From NCBI RefSeq assembly GCF_000308655.1, contig NZ_BAGC01000062.1, positions 1 through 58,869 of the forward strand: 58,869 nt of DNA, in the 5' to 3' direction. The translations under genes and the position numbers were made by a program. Below the pieces are notes generated by a model that saw only the letters and a program-made list of their open reading frames with translations, did no database searches and had not been told where the DNA came from. Source of the stretch: Nocardia niigatensis NBRC 100131 (GTDB lineage: Bacteria; Actinomycetota; Actinomycetes; Mycobacteriales; Mycobacteriaceae). This document shows positions 44,221 through 52,688 of the stretch, one piece after another; the first letter of the stretch is position 1, and every line of letters begins with the position of its first letter.

Positions 44221-44250
44221 GCGCCCGTCCGCGAGGCAGCGGACGGGCGC
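44221..44250 (-). terminator. strong terminator downstream of TetR gene
   Basis: GCGCCCGTCCGC (44221-44232) pairs perfectly with GCGGACGGGCGC (44239-44250). Confidence 0.85.
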
Positions 44251-44284
44251 GAAATCGAGTCGGTGGACGGGGGTTCGGACCGGG

Positions 44285-44917
44285 TCAGGCGCTGACGGCG
44301 CCCATGATGATGCGGCGCAGCACCCGGATCACATCGTCGAGCGGCTGGCGCGGTTCGGAACCGCTCCAGGCGTCGACCACGTAGTTCACGGCGCCGATGA
44401 TGGCCAGCACGCGCATTTCGTAGTCACCGGGCGGGATTTCACCGTGCAGGGCGGCATCCTCGGCGGCGCTGGCCAGCAGCGCGCCCCAGGCGCGCCGCAG
44501 TTCCAGGCGGAACTTCTCCACCTTGGGTCCCGCCCCGACGACTTCGACGAGGGCGACTCTGGCCTTGCGCGGATCTCGCCCGATGGACTCGATGTAGGCG
44601 CGTACCGCGGCGTCGATGATGTCGATGGCGCTGGCGTCGGAGTGCTCGGCGATGGTGGCCGCCACGGCTTCCCGGGATTCGCGATCGATCTGCTCGTAGA
44701 GCTCGAGCAACAGCGATTCGCGTCCGGTGAACTCCTCGTAGAACTGCCTGGAGGAGAGACCGGCGTCCTTGCAGATGGCTCCGACAGAACTATTGGCGTA
44801 TCCATCGCGCGCGAACACCGTGAGCCCGGACTCCAGAAAACGCGCACGACGCTGCCGCTGCCGGTCTTCTACGGGCTGCCCGGCGTACATTCTTCCCGCG
44901 TTCGTTTCCTGTGACAT
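44285..44917 (-). CDS. TetR family transcriptional regulator
   Basis: A 210-residue regulator with a TetR helix-turn-helix (ANSSVGAICKDAGLSSRQFYEEFTGRESLL, core GAICKDAGLSSRQFYEEF). The C-terminal domain has an unremarkable helical ligand fold. ATG at 44917 (MSQETNAGR) is preferred; a longer reading would run through the 14 bp terminator at 44934-44970. That terminator ends only 17 bases before the start codon, so expression may depend on read-through or on a promoter inside the gap. Confidence 0.88.
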   Translation of the reverse strand: MSQETNAGRMYAGQPVEDRQRQRRARFLESGLTVFARDGYANSSVGAICKDAGLSSRQFYEEFTGRESLLLELYEQIDRESREAVAATIAEHSDASAIDIIDAAVRAYIESIGRDPRKARVALVEVVGAGPKVEKFRLELRRAWGALLASAAEDAALHGEIPPGDYEMRVLAIIGAVNYVVDAWSGSEPRQPLDDVIRVLRRIIMGAVSA

Positions 44918-44933
44918 TGCGCCAGACAATACC

Positions 44934-45162
44934 GAAGGGCCCGATCCCCTCGTCATGGATCGGGCCCTTCGTTTGAACCTTCGACTTACCGCGCGATAGC
45001 CGAAAGATGGCTCAGTGACTTCGGGCTGGGCGGCGCACCCGAGACGGTGGGTATAGGCAGGGGAACCGTCCCGGGTTCGGAACGCGGGTCCGGGGGGAGA
45101 GACTCGCGGCCCGATGTCGCGTTGACCCGAAAGTCACTGATCGTTTGCCGTTCAACACGATA
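44934..45162 (-). ncRNA. putative small RNA cassette, copy 1
   Basis: Paralogous with the cassette at 45304-45539. Shared blocks in minus-strand order are TATCGT (complement of 45157-45162), GGCAAAC (45143-45149), GCCATCTTTCGGCT (44998-45011) and a terminator of arms GAAGGGCCCGATCC and GGATCGGGCCCTTC (44934-44970, 14 perfect base pairs). Within the copy, TCAGTGACTTTCGGG and CCCGAAGTCACTGA (complement of 45126-45140 and 45012-45025) form a 14 bp long-range stem with one bulge. No convincing ORF is seen. It lies just upstream of the TetR gene on the same strand. Confidence 0.55.
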
Positions 45163-45303
45163 CAGAGCAGGCGAACTGGACGGAATACTTTTCGAGGATC
45201 TTTTTAGTTTTAATTTGTCCGACCCTCGCGACGCCCGGCCGGACCAGGGCGGGAGCATCTCGCCGGAGCGGAGTACCCAGGGCGTCGCCGGCTGACACGG
45301 GCA

Positions 45304-45539
45304 TAAAAAAGGACCCGATCCCCTCGTCAAGGATCGGGCCCTTCACCATCACCCCGGCATCCGCGCAGTAGCCGAAAGATGGCGCTCGCGTGGCTACTTG
45401 GCGGAAACGCCCGAGGAGCCGGTTGCCGGCAGCTCGAGAATGGTCTGCACTGGAACACCCGAAAGGAAGTTCGCCATGGTGGTGCTCCGATCCGCCAGAT
45501 CACCAGTACCTTCACTGACTGTTTGCCATCGGGACGATA
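45304..45539 (-). ncRNA. putative small transcription unit, copy 2
   Basis: Second copy of the cassette: TATCGT (45534-45539), GGCAAAC (45521-45527), GCCATCTTTCGGCT (45370-45383) and a canonical intrinsic terminator (arms 45309-45321 and 45331-45343 followed on the minus strand by a U-run at 45304-45310). TGGCGGA and TCCGCCA form a possible long-range stem. Unlike copy 1 it also carries a short ORF at 45394-45477. The CMD gene of the operon ends 69 bases upstream of the TATCGT box. Confidence 0.55.
45394..45477 (-). CDS. 27-residue peptide ORF in cassette 2
   Basis: Starts with ATG at 45477, with GGAG spaced eight bases upstream. The product begins MANFLSGVPVQTILELP and ends TGSSGVSAK. It is short, mildly hydrophobic in the middle and rich in Ser/Gly at the C-terminus. 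A stop codon and then a strong terminator follow. Copy 1 has no equivalent ORF. It could be a regulatory or precursor peptide, or part of an RNA that happens to be open. Confidence 0.45.
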   Translation of the reverse strand: MANFLSGVPVQTILELPATGSSGVSAK

Positions 45540-45607
45540 CCGACCAGATACCCACGCCGGGAAGATTTCGGATGAACTTTCTAAGATTTTTTCGAGAGAG
45601 CGCTAGA

Positions 45608-46213
45608 TTAGGCCGGGACCTCCGGCTCCCCCAGGGTGAGCATGAGCCGGTTGGCCCAGGAGAACGAGGCGGCCGACAGCACCAGATCGTGCAGCTCGGC
45701 GGCGTCGAAACCCAGCTCTCGCAGCCGCTTCAGGTGCCCGGCGGACGCGCGCGGCGGGTTGGCGGACAGCGCGTCCACGAAATCGATGACGGCGTCCCAC
45801 CTTTCGTCGATCCGCACCTCGGCGCCCTCGTCCAGCAACCGCTGCACGTCCTCGGCGCGCTTGGACAACGCAGAAGTGAAACGTGAATGAACGGATGCGC
45901 AGTACTCACACCCGTTGTGCCGGGAGGTAACGGTCGCCGCGAGTTCGCGCTCGGCGCGGATCAATCCCCCTCGACCGTAGAAGATCGCTCGGTCATTGGC
46001 GCTGCGATGCGCCAGCACCTCGGCGTTGCGCGCGAGTAGCCGGAAATAGGGGCCGACACCGCGGTCCCCCTCGAGCAGCGGGCGCTGCAACTCATCGGCA
46101 TCGGCCAGCGCGATGGGTTCCACCCACGGCACCCAGTCCAGCTGCTCCTGGGTGAATCCCGGTGGCCGCCGCGCTGTTTCGACGCTGCGCACCTCGCGCC
46201 CCGGTTCACTCAT
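45608..46213 (-). CDS. CMD-domain alkylhydroperoxidase-like protein (Avi_7169 type)
   Basis: A 201-residue AhpD-type protein with the full redox motif CEYCASVHSRFT, so the disulphide chemistry is plausible. LVLSAASFSWANRLMLTLGEP ends the fold. It resembles the Avi_7169-like group that accompanies a luciferase-like monooxygenase and ABC importer in scattered bacteria. It overlaps the previous CMD gene by 8 bases and is the last gene of the operon before the small cassettes. Confidence 0.8.
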   Translation of the reverse strand: MSEPGREVRSVETARRPPGFTQEQLDWVPWVEPIALADADELQRPLLEGDRGVGPYFRLLARNAEVLAHRSANDRAIFYGRGGLIRAERELAATVTSRHNGCEYCASVHSRFTSALSKRAEDVQRLLDEGAEVRIDERWDAVIDFVDALSANPPRASAGHLKRLRELGFDAAELHDLVLSAASFSWANRLMLTLGEPEVPA

Positions 46214-46733
46214 GCTCCGCTCCGATCAGTCGCAGCCCGGCCAGCAGCCGGACCTGGAAGTGCACGAATCCGATGAGCTGCGCCACCGTCACGATGTCGC
46301 GCTCGGACAGCCCGGCCGCGGCCAGGGCCTCGATATCCGCGCGGGCGAGGGACGCCGGCGCGCTCGTCACCCGGGCGGCATGGCGGAGGATGGCCGCCAG
46401 CACCGGATCGCCCTGCGCCGGAGTCGTTCCCAGCGCCGCGTAGTACGCCGCCAGCTCGGGCGCGCCGGCCAGCTCGGCGACGGCGACGGCCGCCGCGATC
46501 AGTCGTTCGCGGCCGACGCTCGCGGTGGCCGGACCGTCCAGCAGCGCGTCGAGAACACCCTGCGAATGTTCTATTACCTCCGGGCGTGTCGCGCGCACCG
46601 CGCGCACCGATTCGGCCCGCGCGCCCAGCACGACGTCGATGACATCGGCCCGGCGACCCCCGGCGCCGCCGGGATCGGCCGCTTCCCCCGGGGCAGGCGG
46701 CGCGTCGCCGTAGGCGGTGGATACCTCGGTCAC
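46206..46733 (-). CDS. CMD-domain protein (Avi_7170 type)
   Basis: A 175-residue helical protein. RADVIDVVLGARAESVRAVRATRPEVIEHSQG and SERDIVTVAQLIGFVHFQVRLLAGLR match CMD proteins that lack the CxxC motif. GTG at 46733 overlaps the monooxygenase stop as a 4-base overlap. It may form a complex with the Avi_7169-like partner. The reaction is not known. Confidence 0.78.
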   Translation of the reverse strand: MTEVSTAYGDAPPAPGEAADPGGAGGRRADVIDVVLGARAESVRAVRATRPEVIEHSQGVLDALLDGPATASVGRERLIAAAVAVAELAGAPELAAYYAALGTTPAQGDPVLAAILRHAARVTSAPASLARADIEALAAAGLSERDIVTVAQLIGFVHFQVRLLAGLRLIGAEHE

Positions 46734-47746
46734 CTGATGGTCCTTTCGTCGAGACGCCGGCCCAGTCGCGGCGCGACCTTGGTGGCGATGAGTTCGATGG
46801 AGCGCAGGGTGGCGGCGTGGCCCGGGTCGACCGGGTGCGCCTGCACGATGAAATCGGTGGCGTGCCGCAGCGCGGTGTCCTCCGACAGTCGCGCCACCAC
46901 CTCGTCCGGGGTACCGATATAGATGTCGCGCAGCACCTCGGCGACCGAATCCGCCACCTCGGGCCCGCCGTTGCGGCCCAGCCGATCCAGGAACCGGGCC
47001 GCGCCGCGCTCGGCGAGGGCGACCGCCTCGTCGTGATCGTCGGCCACGAAAACCCCGCGGGACGCGCCGATGCGCGGTGCGGCACCCGGCGGCAACGCGT
47101 CGAGATAGGAGTCGACCAGCGGCTGCTGGATCTCCCAGAGGGTGGCGTCCGGTGCGGCCGGATTCCGCGGCTGGGCCTTCGAGAGCAGCAATCCGTCACC
47201 GGCCCGCCCCGCCCGGCCCGCGCCCCCGGCCGAGAAAGTGGCCTGCCACAGGCGACTTCGCAGGCCGGTGGCGGGCGGGTTCAACCCACGGTCACCGACC
47301 AGCGGCGTCCCGTCCAGGGCCGCGGTCACCCGCGCGAGCTTGCTCGCGTACACCTGCTGCCGGTCCATGCCGGTCGACTCGAACAGCTCGAAGGCGTGCC
47401 GCGACCCGCCCGCGCCGAAACCCAGTTCGAGCCGGCCGCCCGAGAGTTCGTCCAGCACCGCCGCGTCCTCGGCGACCCGGATCGGATCCTCCAGGGCCAG
47501 CGTCACGATGGCGGTCCCGAACCGGATGCGCGGGAAGCGGGCGGCCACGTGGGCGAGGAACACGAACGGGGACGGCAGCCCGCCCTCGGCCGGATCCAGA
47601 TGATGCTGCGCCACCCAGGCGGTGTCATAGCCGAGCCGTTCGGCCAGCCCGATCTGTTCGAGCGCCTGCCGGTAGACGGTTCCCGCGTCCTCCGCCGGAT
47701 CGGTGCGGACCAGGCGGGTGAAGAAGCCGAGCCGTTGCGGGGTCAT
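46730..47746 (-). CDS. FMN-dependent luciferase-like monooxygenase (KPN_01858 type)
   Basis: A 338-residue LLM-class oxidoreductase. The N-terminus RLGFFTRLVRTDPAE and TAWVAQHHLDPAEGGLPSPFVFLAHVAARFPRIRFGTAI (core WVAQHHLDPAEGGLPSP) contain the conserved His pair of the family. LELGFGAGGSRHAFELF is the flavin-proximal loop. It uses reduced FMN and oxygen on a substrate brought in by the adjacent importer. Coupled by ATGA with livF. Sulphonates, amines and other small organics are candidate substrates. Confidence 0.82.
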   Translation of the reverse strand: MTPQRLGFFTRLVRTDPAEDAGTVYRQALEQIGLAERLGYDTAWVAQHHLDPAEGGLPSPFVFLAHVAARFPRIRFGTAIVTLALEDPIRVAEDAAVLDELSGGRLELGFGAGGSRHAFELFESTGMDRQQVYASKLARVTAALDGTPLVGDRGLNPPATGLRSRLWQATFSAGGAGRAGRAGDGLLLSKAQPRNPAAPDATLWEIQQPLVDSYLDALPPGAAPRIGASRGVFVADDHDEAVALAERGAARFLDRLGRNGGPEVADSVAEVLRDIYIGTPDEVVARLSEDTALRHATDFIVQAHPVDPGHAATLRSIELIATKVAPRLGRRLDERTIR

Positions 47747-48492
47747 GCGGTCACCTTTCCGAGGTAGGCATCGCGCACCGTCGGATCGCCGACGAGTTCC
47801 GCGGCCGGGCCGTGCAGCACGATCCGCCCGGTGCGCAGCACATTGGCGGTGTGCGCGATGCTCAGGGCCAGCTCCGCCTGCTGTTCGACGATCAGGATGG
47901 CCAGGCCCAGCTCCCGATTGAGCCGGGCGATCTCCTCCAGCACCCGATCCACGAACAGTGGCGACAATCCCATGGTGGGCTCATCCATGCAGATGAGGCG
48001 AGGTTCGCTCATGAGCGCGCGAGCGAAAGCCAGCATCTGCTGCTCACCGCCGGAGAGCGTGCCCGCGCGCTGGGCGCGTCGCTCGGCCAGGCGCGGGAAG
48101 TGTTCGAACAGTTCGGCGGCCCGCGCGGCCAGCACCGCGCGCCGTTCCTTCCGGATGTAGCCGCCGACGAAGAGGTTCTCCTCGACGGTCATGGCCGGGA
48201 AGACCCGCCGGGCTTCCGGGACCGAGGCCAGCCCGGCTCGGATCCGGGCGGACGGGGGTGTGGCGCTCACGTCGACGCCGTCGACGCGCACCGCGCCGGC
48301 GGACGGTTTCAGCAGGCCGAGCGCGGTTTTCATGGTGGTCGACTTGCCCGAGGCATTGCCGCCCAGCAGCGACACGATCTCGCCGGGCCGCACCCGCAGG
48401 GAGACCTCGTCGAGGGCCCGGGACGGACCGTAGTGCACGACCACCCGGTCGAATTCCAGGATCGGGGTAGCGTTCTCGTCGAATTCAGACAT
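47743..48492 (-). CDS. livF: branched-chain-type ABC transporter ATP-binding protein (LivF)
   Basis: A 249-residue ATPase: Walker A GGNASGKST, VPEARRVFPAMTVEEN, LSGGEQQMLAFARALM, LICMDEPTMGLSP and VEQQAELAL. Start ATG at 48492 overlaps the livG stop by 8 bases. Together with livG it powers the importer. Confidence 0.92.
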   Translation of the reverse strand: MSEFDENATPILEFDRVVVHYGPSRALDEVSLRVRPGEIVSLLGGNASGKSTTMKTALGLLKPSAGAVRVDGVDVSATPPSARIRAGLASVPEARRVFPAMTVEENLFVGGYIRKERRAVLAARAAELFEHFPRLAERRAQRAGTLSGGEQQMLAFARALMSEPRLICMDEPTMGLSPLFVDRVLEEIARLNRELGLAILIVEQQAELALSIAHTANVLRTGRIVLHGPAAELVGDPTVRDAYLGKVTA

Positions 48493-49354
48493 CCGCGCCG
48501 ACCTTCCCGCCGGCCCGGCCGCGCCCGAGGTAGGCCTCGATGACGCGCGGATCCGCCAGCACCTCGGCGGGCGGGCCCTCAGCGATGATGCGGCCCTCGT
48601 CGAGCACCAGTACCCGGTCGGACAGGTCGTGGACCAGGTCCATCTTGTGCTCGACCAGCAGCACCGTCTGGCCCTGGGCCTTCAATTCGGCCAGCTGCCC
48701 GCCGATTTCGGCGGTCTCGGTCTGGTTCATGCCGGCGGCCGGCTCGTCGAGGAGCAGCAGGCCGGGCGCCGAGGCGAGCGCCCGGGCGATCTCGGTGCGG
48801 CGGCGATTGGCGTAGGACAGGGTGTGGGCCGGAGTGCCGGCGCGCGGGACGAGACGTTCCCCGAAGCGCGCGAGCTGGGTGTCGATCCGCGCCGCCGACG
48901 CCCGCCGCTCGGCGCGCGCCGCCGGTGTCGGGACCAGCGCCACCCCGAGCTCGGCGAGCAGCGAAATCCATTTCAGCACCGGCACATTCGCGAGCGCACG
49001 CAGCGGCCGGGTGGCATGCAGCGTGGGCTGCAGGCCGACGTCCACATTCTCGCGGACGGTCATGTTGCCGAAGACACGGCCGTTCTGGAAGGTCCGGGCG
49101 ATGCCCGCGGCGGCCGCCGCCCCGGGACGACCGGGTCGAATCATGTTGCCGTGCACCAGGACTTCCCCGGCATCCGGCTTCAGCACGCCGGAGATCAAAT
49201 TGACCGTGGTCGACTTCCCGGACCCGTTGGGCCCGATGATCGAGACGAATTCACCGGGCGCGATCGAGAATTCGACGCCGTCCACGGCCCGCACGCCGCC
49301 GAAGGAGCGGCACAGACCCGTGACCGTGAGCACCTCAGGCGTGGACGGGGACAC
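48485..49354 (-). CDS. livG: branched-chain-type ABC transporter ATP-binding protein (LivG)
   Basis: A 289-residue ATPase: Walker A GPNGSGKST, ARTFQNGRVFGNMTVREN, SYANRRRTEIARALA in the signature region, LLLLDEPAAGMNQTE and VEHKMDLVHDLSDRV. GTG at 49354 lies inside the end of the permease gene (20 bp overlap). Confidence 0.92.
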   Translation of the reverse strand: MSPSTPEVLTVTGLCRSFGGVRAVDGVEFSIAPGEFVSIIGPNGSGKSTTVNLISGVLKPDAGEVLVHGNMIRPGRPGAAAAAGIARTFQNGRVFGNMTVRENVDVGLQPTLHATRPLRALANVPVLKWISLLAELGVALVPTPAARAERRASAARIDTQLARFGERLVPRAGTPAHTLSYANRRRTEIARALASAPGLLLLDEPAAGMNQTETAEIGGQLAELKAQGQTVLLVEHKMDLVHDLSDRVLVLDEGRIIAEGPPAEVLADPRVIEAYLGRGRAGGKVGADV

Positions 49355-51170
49355 GATTCCTCCTCACCAGGATTCCCTGCGGCCGGAACCGCACCACCAG
49401 CAGCAAGACCAAGCCGTACAACACGATTCGCCACGAGGGCGCCAGTCGCAGCAGCTCCGGCACCCCGATCAGCACCGCCGCGCCCAGCACCGCGCCGTAC
49501 GGCGAGGCGGCGCCGCCCAGCACCAGGATGGTCACCACCAGCAGCGACATCGGCAGGTTGAAGACCGTCGGGTCGATGTAGGAGTACTGGTGGGCCAGCA
49601 GCGCGCCGCCGATGCCGGAGAAGAAGGCCGCCACCGCGAAGGCCAGCGCCTTGTAGTCGCGGACCGGCACCCCCGCCGAGCGGGCCGCCACCTCGTCGCC
49701 CCCGATGGCCCGGATGGCGAGGCCCAGCCGGGACCGCTGCACGCCGAGGATCACCGCCAGCACGATGGCCAGCACTACCAGCTCCAGCCGGAAAATCTGG
49801 GTGTGCGTGGTGAATTCGTACCCGAACAGGCTCGGCGCGGGGATCCCGAAGATGCCGTAGCTGCCGCGGGTCACCGGCTCCCAGTTGCGGATGATCGCCA
49901 CCGTCACGATGCCGATACCCAGCGTCGCGATCGCCACATAGTGCCCGCCCAGCCGCCACAGCGGCGCGGCCAGCACCGAGGACACCACGGCCGCGACGAT
50001 TCCCGCCGCGAGCAGGGCGGGCAGGAAGGCCCAGCCGTGCGACACCGTCAACACCGCCGAGGTGTACGCGCCGAGGGCGATCGGCCCGGCCTGCCCGATG
50101 GCCAGCTGCCCCGCGGACCCGGCCACCAGCGTCATGGAGACCGCGATGATGGCGTAGGCCAGGATCTGCGTGCCCACCGAGATGCCGTAGTCGTCGGCGA
50201 GCAGCGGAATCGCCACGCCCGCAACGGCGAACGCGACCGCCGCGTGCCACGGCCGGATCCGCAGCTCCCGCCCGGCGCCGAGGAAGGTGCCGGTCATGGG
50301 CTCGGATTCGATGGCCGGCGGCCGCGCCAGCAGCCCGCCGGGCCGCAGCACCAGGAACACCACCAGCAGACCGAAGGTGATCAGATCGCGGTAGCCGTCC
50401 CCGAACCAGTAGATGCCGAACGCCTCCACCAGGCCGAGCACGAAACCGCCCAGCACCGCACCGGGAATCGAGCCGAGACCGCCGATAGTGGCGGCCACGA
50501 ATCCGGTCATGCCGACGATGCCGCCGCTGGTCGGCGAGATATTCGAGTTGTAGAGGCCGACGAAGACGCCCGCCAGCCCGCCCAGCCCGGAAGCGATGGC
50601 GAAGGCCAGCGACTGCACCCGGCCCACCCCGATCCCCATCTGCGCGGCCGCGTCCGGGTCCTGGGCGGTGGCGCGGATGGCCAGACCGTGGCGGCTGTAG
50701 CGCAGGAACGCCCACAGCCCCGCCATCACCGTCACGGTGAGGGCGAACATGACCACGTCCGAGGTGCCGAACCGCACCCCGCCGACCCGGAAGTTGTTGG
50801 TGGGCAACACCTGCGGGAAGGGCCGGGTGTCGGGCCCGAACACCAGCGCGACCACGTTCTCGATGATCAACCCGACCGCCACCGTCGCCAGCAGCGCGGC
50901 AATGGCCGGGGCCCGCCGCAGCGGGCGCACCGCCAGAATGTCGATGGCCACGCCGACCAGCGCGGTCGCCGCCACCACCACGGCCGGCGCCGCCCACCAG
51001 GGCACGCCGTGCTGGGCGATCAGCCACCAGCCCAGCACCGAACCGAACGCGAAGATCGAGCCGTGCGCGAAGTTGATGACATTGCTGACGCCGAAGATGA
51101 GGGTGATGCCCACGGCGATGAGCGCGTACGCATTGCCGTGCACCAGACCCGCGATGAGGGTGTCGAACAT
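49335..51170 (-). CDS. livHM: fused LivH-LivM branched-chain-type permease
   Basis: A 611-residue permease that joins two usually separate proteins. The first ~285 residues are LivH (AVGITLIFGVSNVINFAHGSIFA, GGLGSIPGAVLGGFVLGLVE), and the rest is LivM (SAGQLAIGQAGPIALGAYTSA, RAIGGDEVAARSAGVPVRDYKALAF). A linker (RPPAIESEPMTGTFLGAGREL) joins them. The fusion fixes a 1:1 channel. It starts directly after the livK stop, so translation is coupled. Confidence 0.92.
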   Translation of the reverse strand: MFDTLIAGLVHGNAYALIAVGITLIFGVSNVINFAHGSIFAFGSVLGWWLIAQHGVPWWAAPAVVVAATALVGVAIDILAVRPLRRAPAIAALLATVAVGLIIENVVALVFGPDTRPFPQVLPTNNFRVGGVRFGTSDVVMFALTVTVMAGLWAFLRYSRHGLAIRATAQDPDAAAQMGIGVGRVQSLAFAIASGLGGLAGVFVGLYNSNISPTSGGIVGMTGFVAATIGGLGSIPGAVLGGFVLGLVEAFGIYWFGDGYRDLITFGLLVVFLVLRPGGLLARPPAIESEPMTGTFLGAGRELRIRPWHAAVAFAVAGVAIPLLADDYGISVGTQILAYAIIAVSMTLVAGSAGQLAIGQAGPIALGAYTSAVLTVSHGWAFLPALLAAGIVAAVVSSVLAAPLWRLGGHYVAIATLGIGIVTVAIIRNWEPVTRGSYGIFGIPAPSLFGYEFTTHTQIFRLELVVLAIVLAVILGVQRSRLGLAIRAIGGDEVAARSAGVPVRDYKALAFAVAAFFSGIGGALLAHQYSYIDPTVFNLPMSLLVVTILVLGGAASPYGAVLGAAVLIGVPELLRLAPSWRIVLYGLVLLLVVRFRPQGILVRRNRVPVHA

Positions 51171-52331
51171 CTATCCGGCGCTTCCGACCGGCACGAACTT
51201 GCCGCTGCGCAGTTCCAGCTCGATCGGCTTCACGCCGCTGGGGCGCCGCGTCTGCTGATCGAAGGCGAAGGTGCCCAGGCCGATGCCGTCGAAGTCCTTG
51301 ATCTCGCGCAGACCCTTCAGCACGCCCTCGCGGGTCGCGCCGCCGGACCTGGCGGCCTTCACCAGCACGTTCAGCGCGTCATAGGCGTAGACATTGAAAT
51401 CGCCGGGATCCGCGTCGAACTTGGCGCGGAACTTGGTGACGAAGTCCTGGACCTTCGGGCTCGGATCCGACGGCGTGAAGACGCCGTTCACGATGTCGCC
51501 CTCGGCCGCCGCACCCGCCAGCTGGATGAACTGCGGGGTGTTCTGGCCGGCGAAGAGCTGCCCGGTGAACCCGACATCACGCAGCTGCTTGACCACCAGC
51601 GCGCCGTCCGGACCGTACCCGAGATGCACGAAGGCATCCGGATTCGCGTCGCGGCCCTTGATCAGCACCGGCCGGAAATCCTGCGAATCCGGCAGGATGG
51701 CCGAGGAGTAGGCGATCTCGATGCCCTTCTCCTTGGCGAACTGCTGGAAGAACTGGAAAGCCTGCTTGCCCCAGTCGGTTTCGAGGTAGACGACGGAGAC
51801 CTTCCTCGCCTTGGACCGCATCCACTCGGCATTGCGCTCCATGTATACGTCCAGGGTGATGGACGGGCTCCACGAGTAGTCGCCGGCCTTGGTGAAATCC
51901 ACCGACGAATTGGTGAATCCGTATTGCACCAGCTTGCCGCGGTTGTACACCGGCGAGGCCGCGATGGAGGCGGGCGAGGAGAAGTCGCCCAGCTCGGCGA
52001 TGATCGACTTGTCGCCCACGAACTTGGTGGCGATCGGCACCGTCTGCTTCGGATCCGACTGCGAATCCTCCCATTTCAGCGCGACCTTCTTGCCGTCGAT
52101 CCCGCCCGCGGCGTTGATCTGATCCAGGGCCAGGTCGAAGCCCTGCTGCCAGAGCCGCCCGTATTCGGCCGACCCGCCCGTCTTCGGCCCCGACACCCCG
52201 AAATACACGGTGTCGGCCTTGCTGTCCGACGCGCTGTTCCCGCACGCCGACAGCAGTCCCGCCACCGCGGTCGCCGCCACGACACCCGCCACTACCCGGA
52301 ATCCACGCGACCCGGACCACTTCCTGCTCAT
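51171..52331 (-). CDS. livK: branched-chain-type substrate-binding lipoprotein (LivK)
   Basis: A 386-residue periplasmic-binding-like lipoprotein with a signal and lipobox (AGLLSACG). The Leu/Ile/Val-binding fold reads VYFGVSGPKTGGSAEYGRL, LALDQINAAGGIDGKKVALKWED and LETDWGKQAFQFFQQFAKEKG. ATG at 52331 follows GAGGTGG. It is the first full gene of the seven-gene minus-strand operon. The ligand is unknown. The linked flavin monooxygenase and CMD proteins suggest an organic nitrogen or sulphur compound rather than a branched-chain amino acid. Confidence 0.9.
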   Translation of the reverse strand: MSRKWSGSRGFRVVAGVVAATAVAGLLSACGNSASDSKADTVYFGVSGPKTGGSAEYGRLWQQGFDLALDQINAAGGIDGKKVALKWEDSQSDPKQTVPIATKFVGDKSIIAELGDFSSPASIAASPVYNRGKLVQYGFTNSSVDFTKAGDYSWSPSITLDVYMERNAEWMRSKARKVSVVYLETDWGKQAFQFFQQFAKEKGIEIAYSSAILPDSQDFRPVLIKGRDANPDAFVHLGYGPDGALVVKQLRDVGFTGQLFAGQNTPQFIQLAGAAAEGDIVNGVFTPSDPSPKVQDFVTKFRAKFDADPGDFNVYAYDALNVLVKAARSGGATREGVLKGLREIKDFDGIGLGTFAFDQQTRRPSGVKPIELELRSGKFVPVGSAG

Positions 52332-52688
52332 CGCCACCTCTGTGTTCGCGCACCCGACACCGCGTCGGGGCAGGGGGACACACCGCGATCGCCGCAGGCG
52401 CGCGGTGCGGGAAAGAGAATCGCCCGTGGGGAATTCGGGCGCGGGCCTCAGCCGTCGGCCGGGCGGCATCCAGACATGACCGGTACTCCTTCGGCTAGCG
52501 CTTGCGGGGCCCGCGCGGGCGCCGCCTGGTCGTCACCCGGGGCACCCCACCGCCGCGCGAGGGTTGCCGATCAGCGAGCCGGGGCTCGATCATGCTGATA
52601 CTCGTGACCGTGGGCAGAAAGATAGCCTCGAACACCCACCACCCGACACCATTCGAATCACCCTGATGCCAACGACCCGCCCGCACCG
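52332..52688. promoter_or_regulatory. livK leader with short cysteine-containing ORF
   Basis: A 357 bp divergent region. On the minus strand a perfect ribosome site GAAGGAG precedes an ATG at 52477, and the nine-residue ORF MSGCRPADG ends at 52448. Downstream, before the livK ATG, CCCGAC and GTCGGG form a hairpin (near 52352-52370). The layout suggests a translated leader controlling the operon. On the other side the region holds the promoter of the LOG-like gene. Confidence 0.5.
52448..52477 (-). CDS. nine-residue leader peptide ORF
   Basis: Encodes MSGCRPADG. AAGGAG lies nine bases upstream. One Cys codon sits at position four. Cysteine-rich leader peptides control sulphur genes in some mycobacteria, but a single Cys is weak evidence for that mode here. 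Confidence 0.4.
   Translation of the reverse strand: MSGCRPADG

Noticed and set aside
44956..44970. An extended start for the TetR gene at 44956
   Set aside because: It would translate through the terminator stem; the ATG at 44917 has the right layout.
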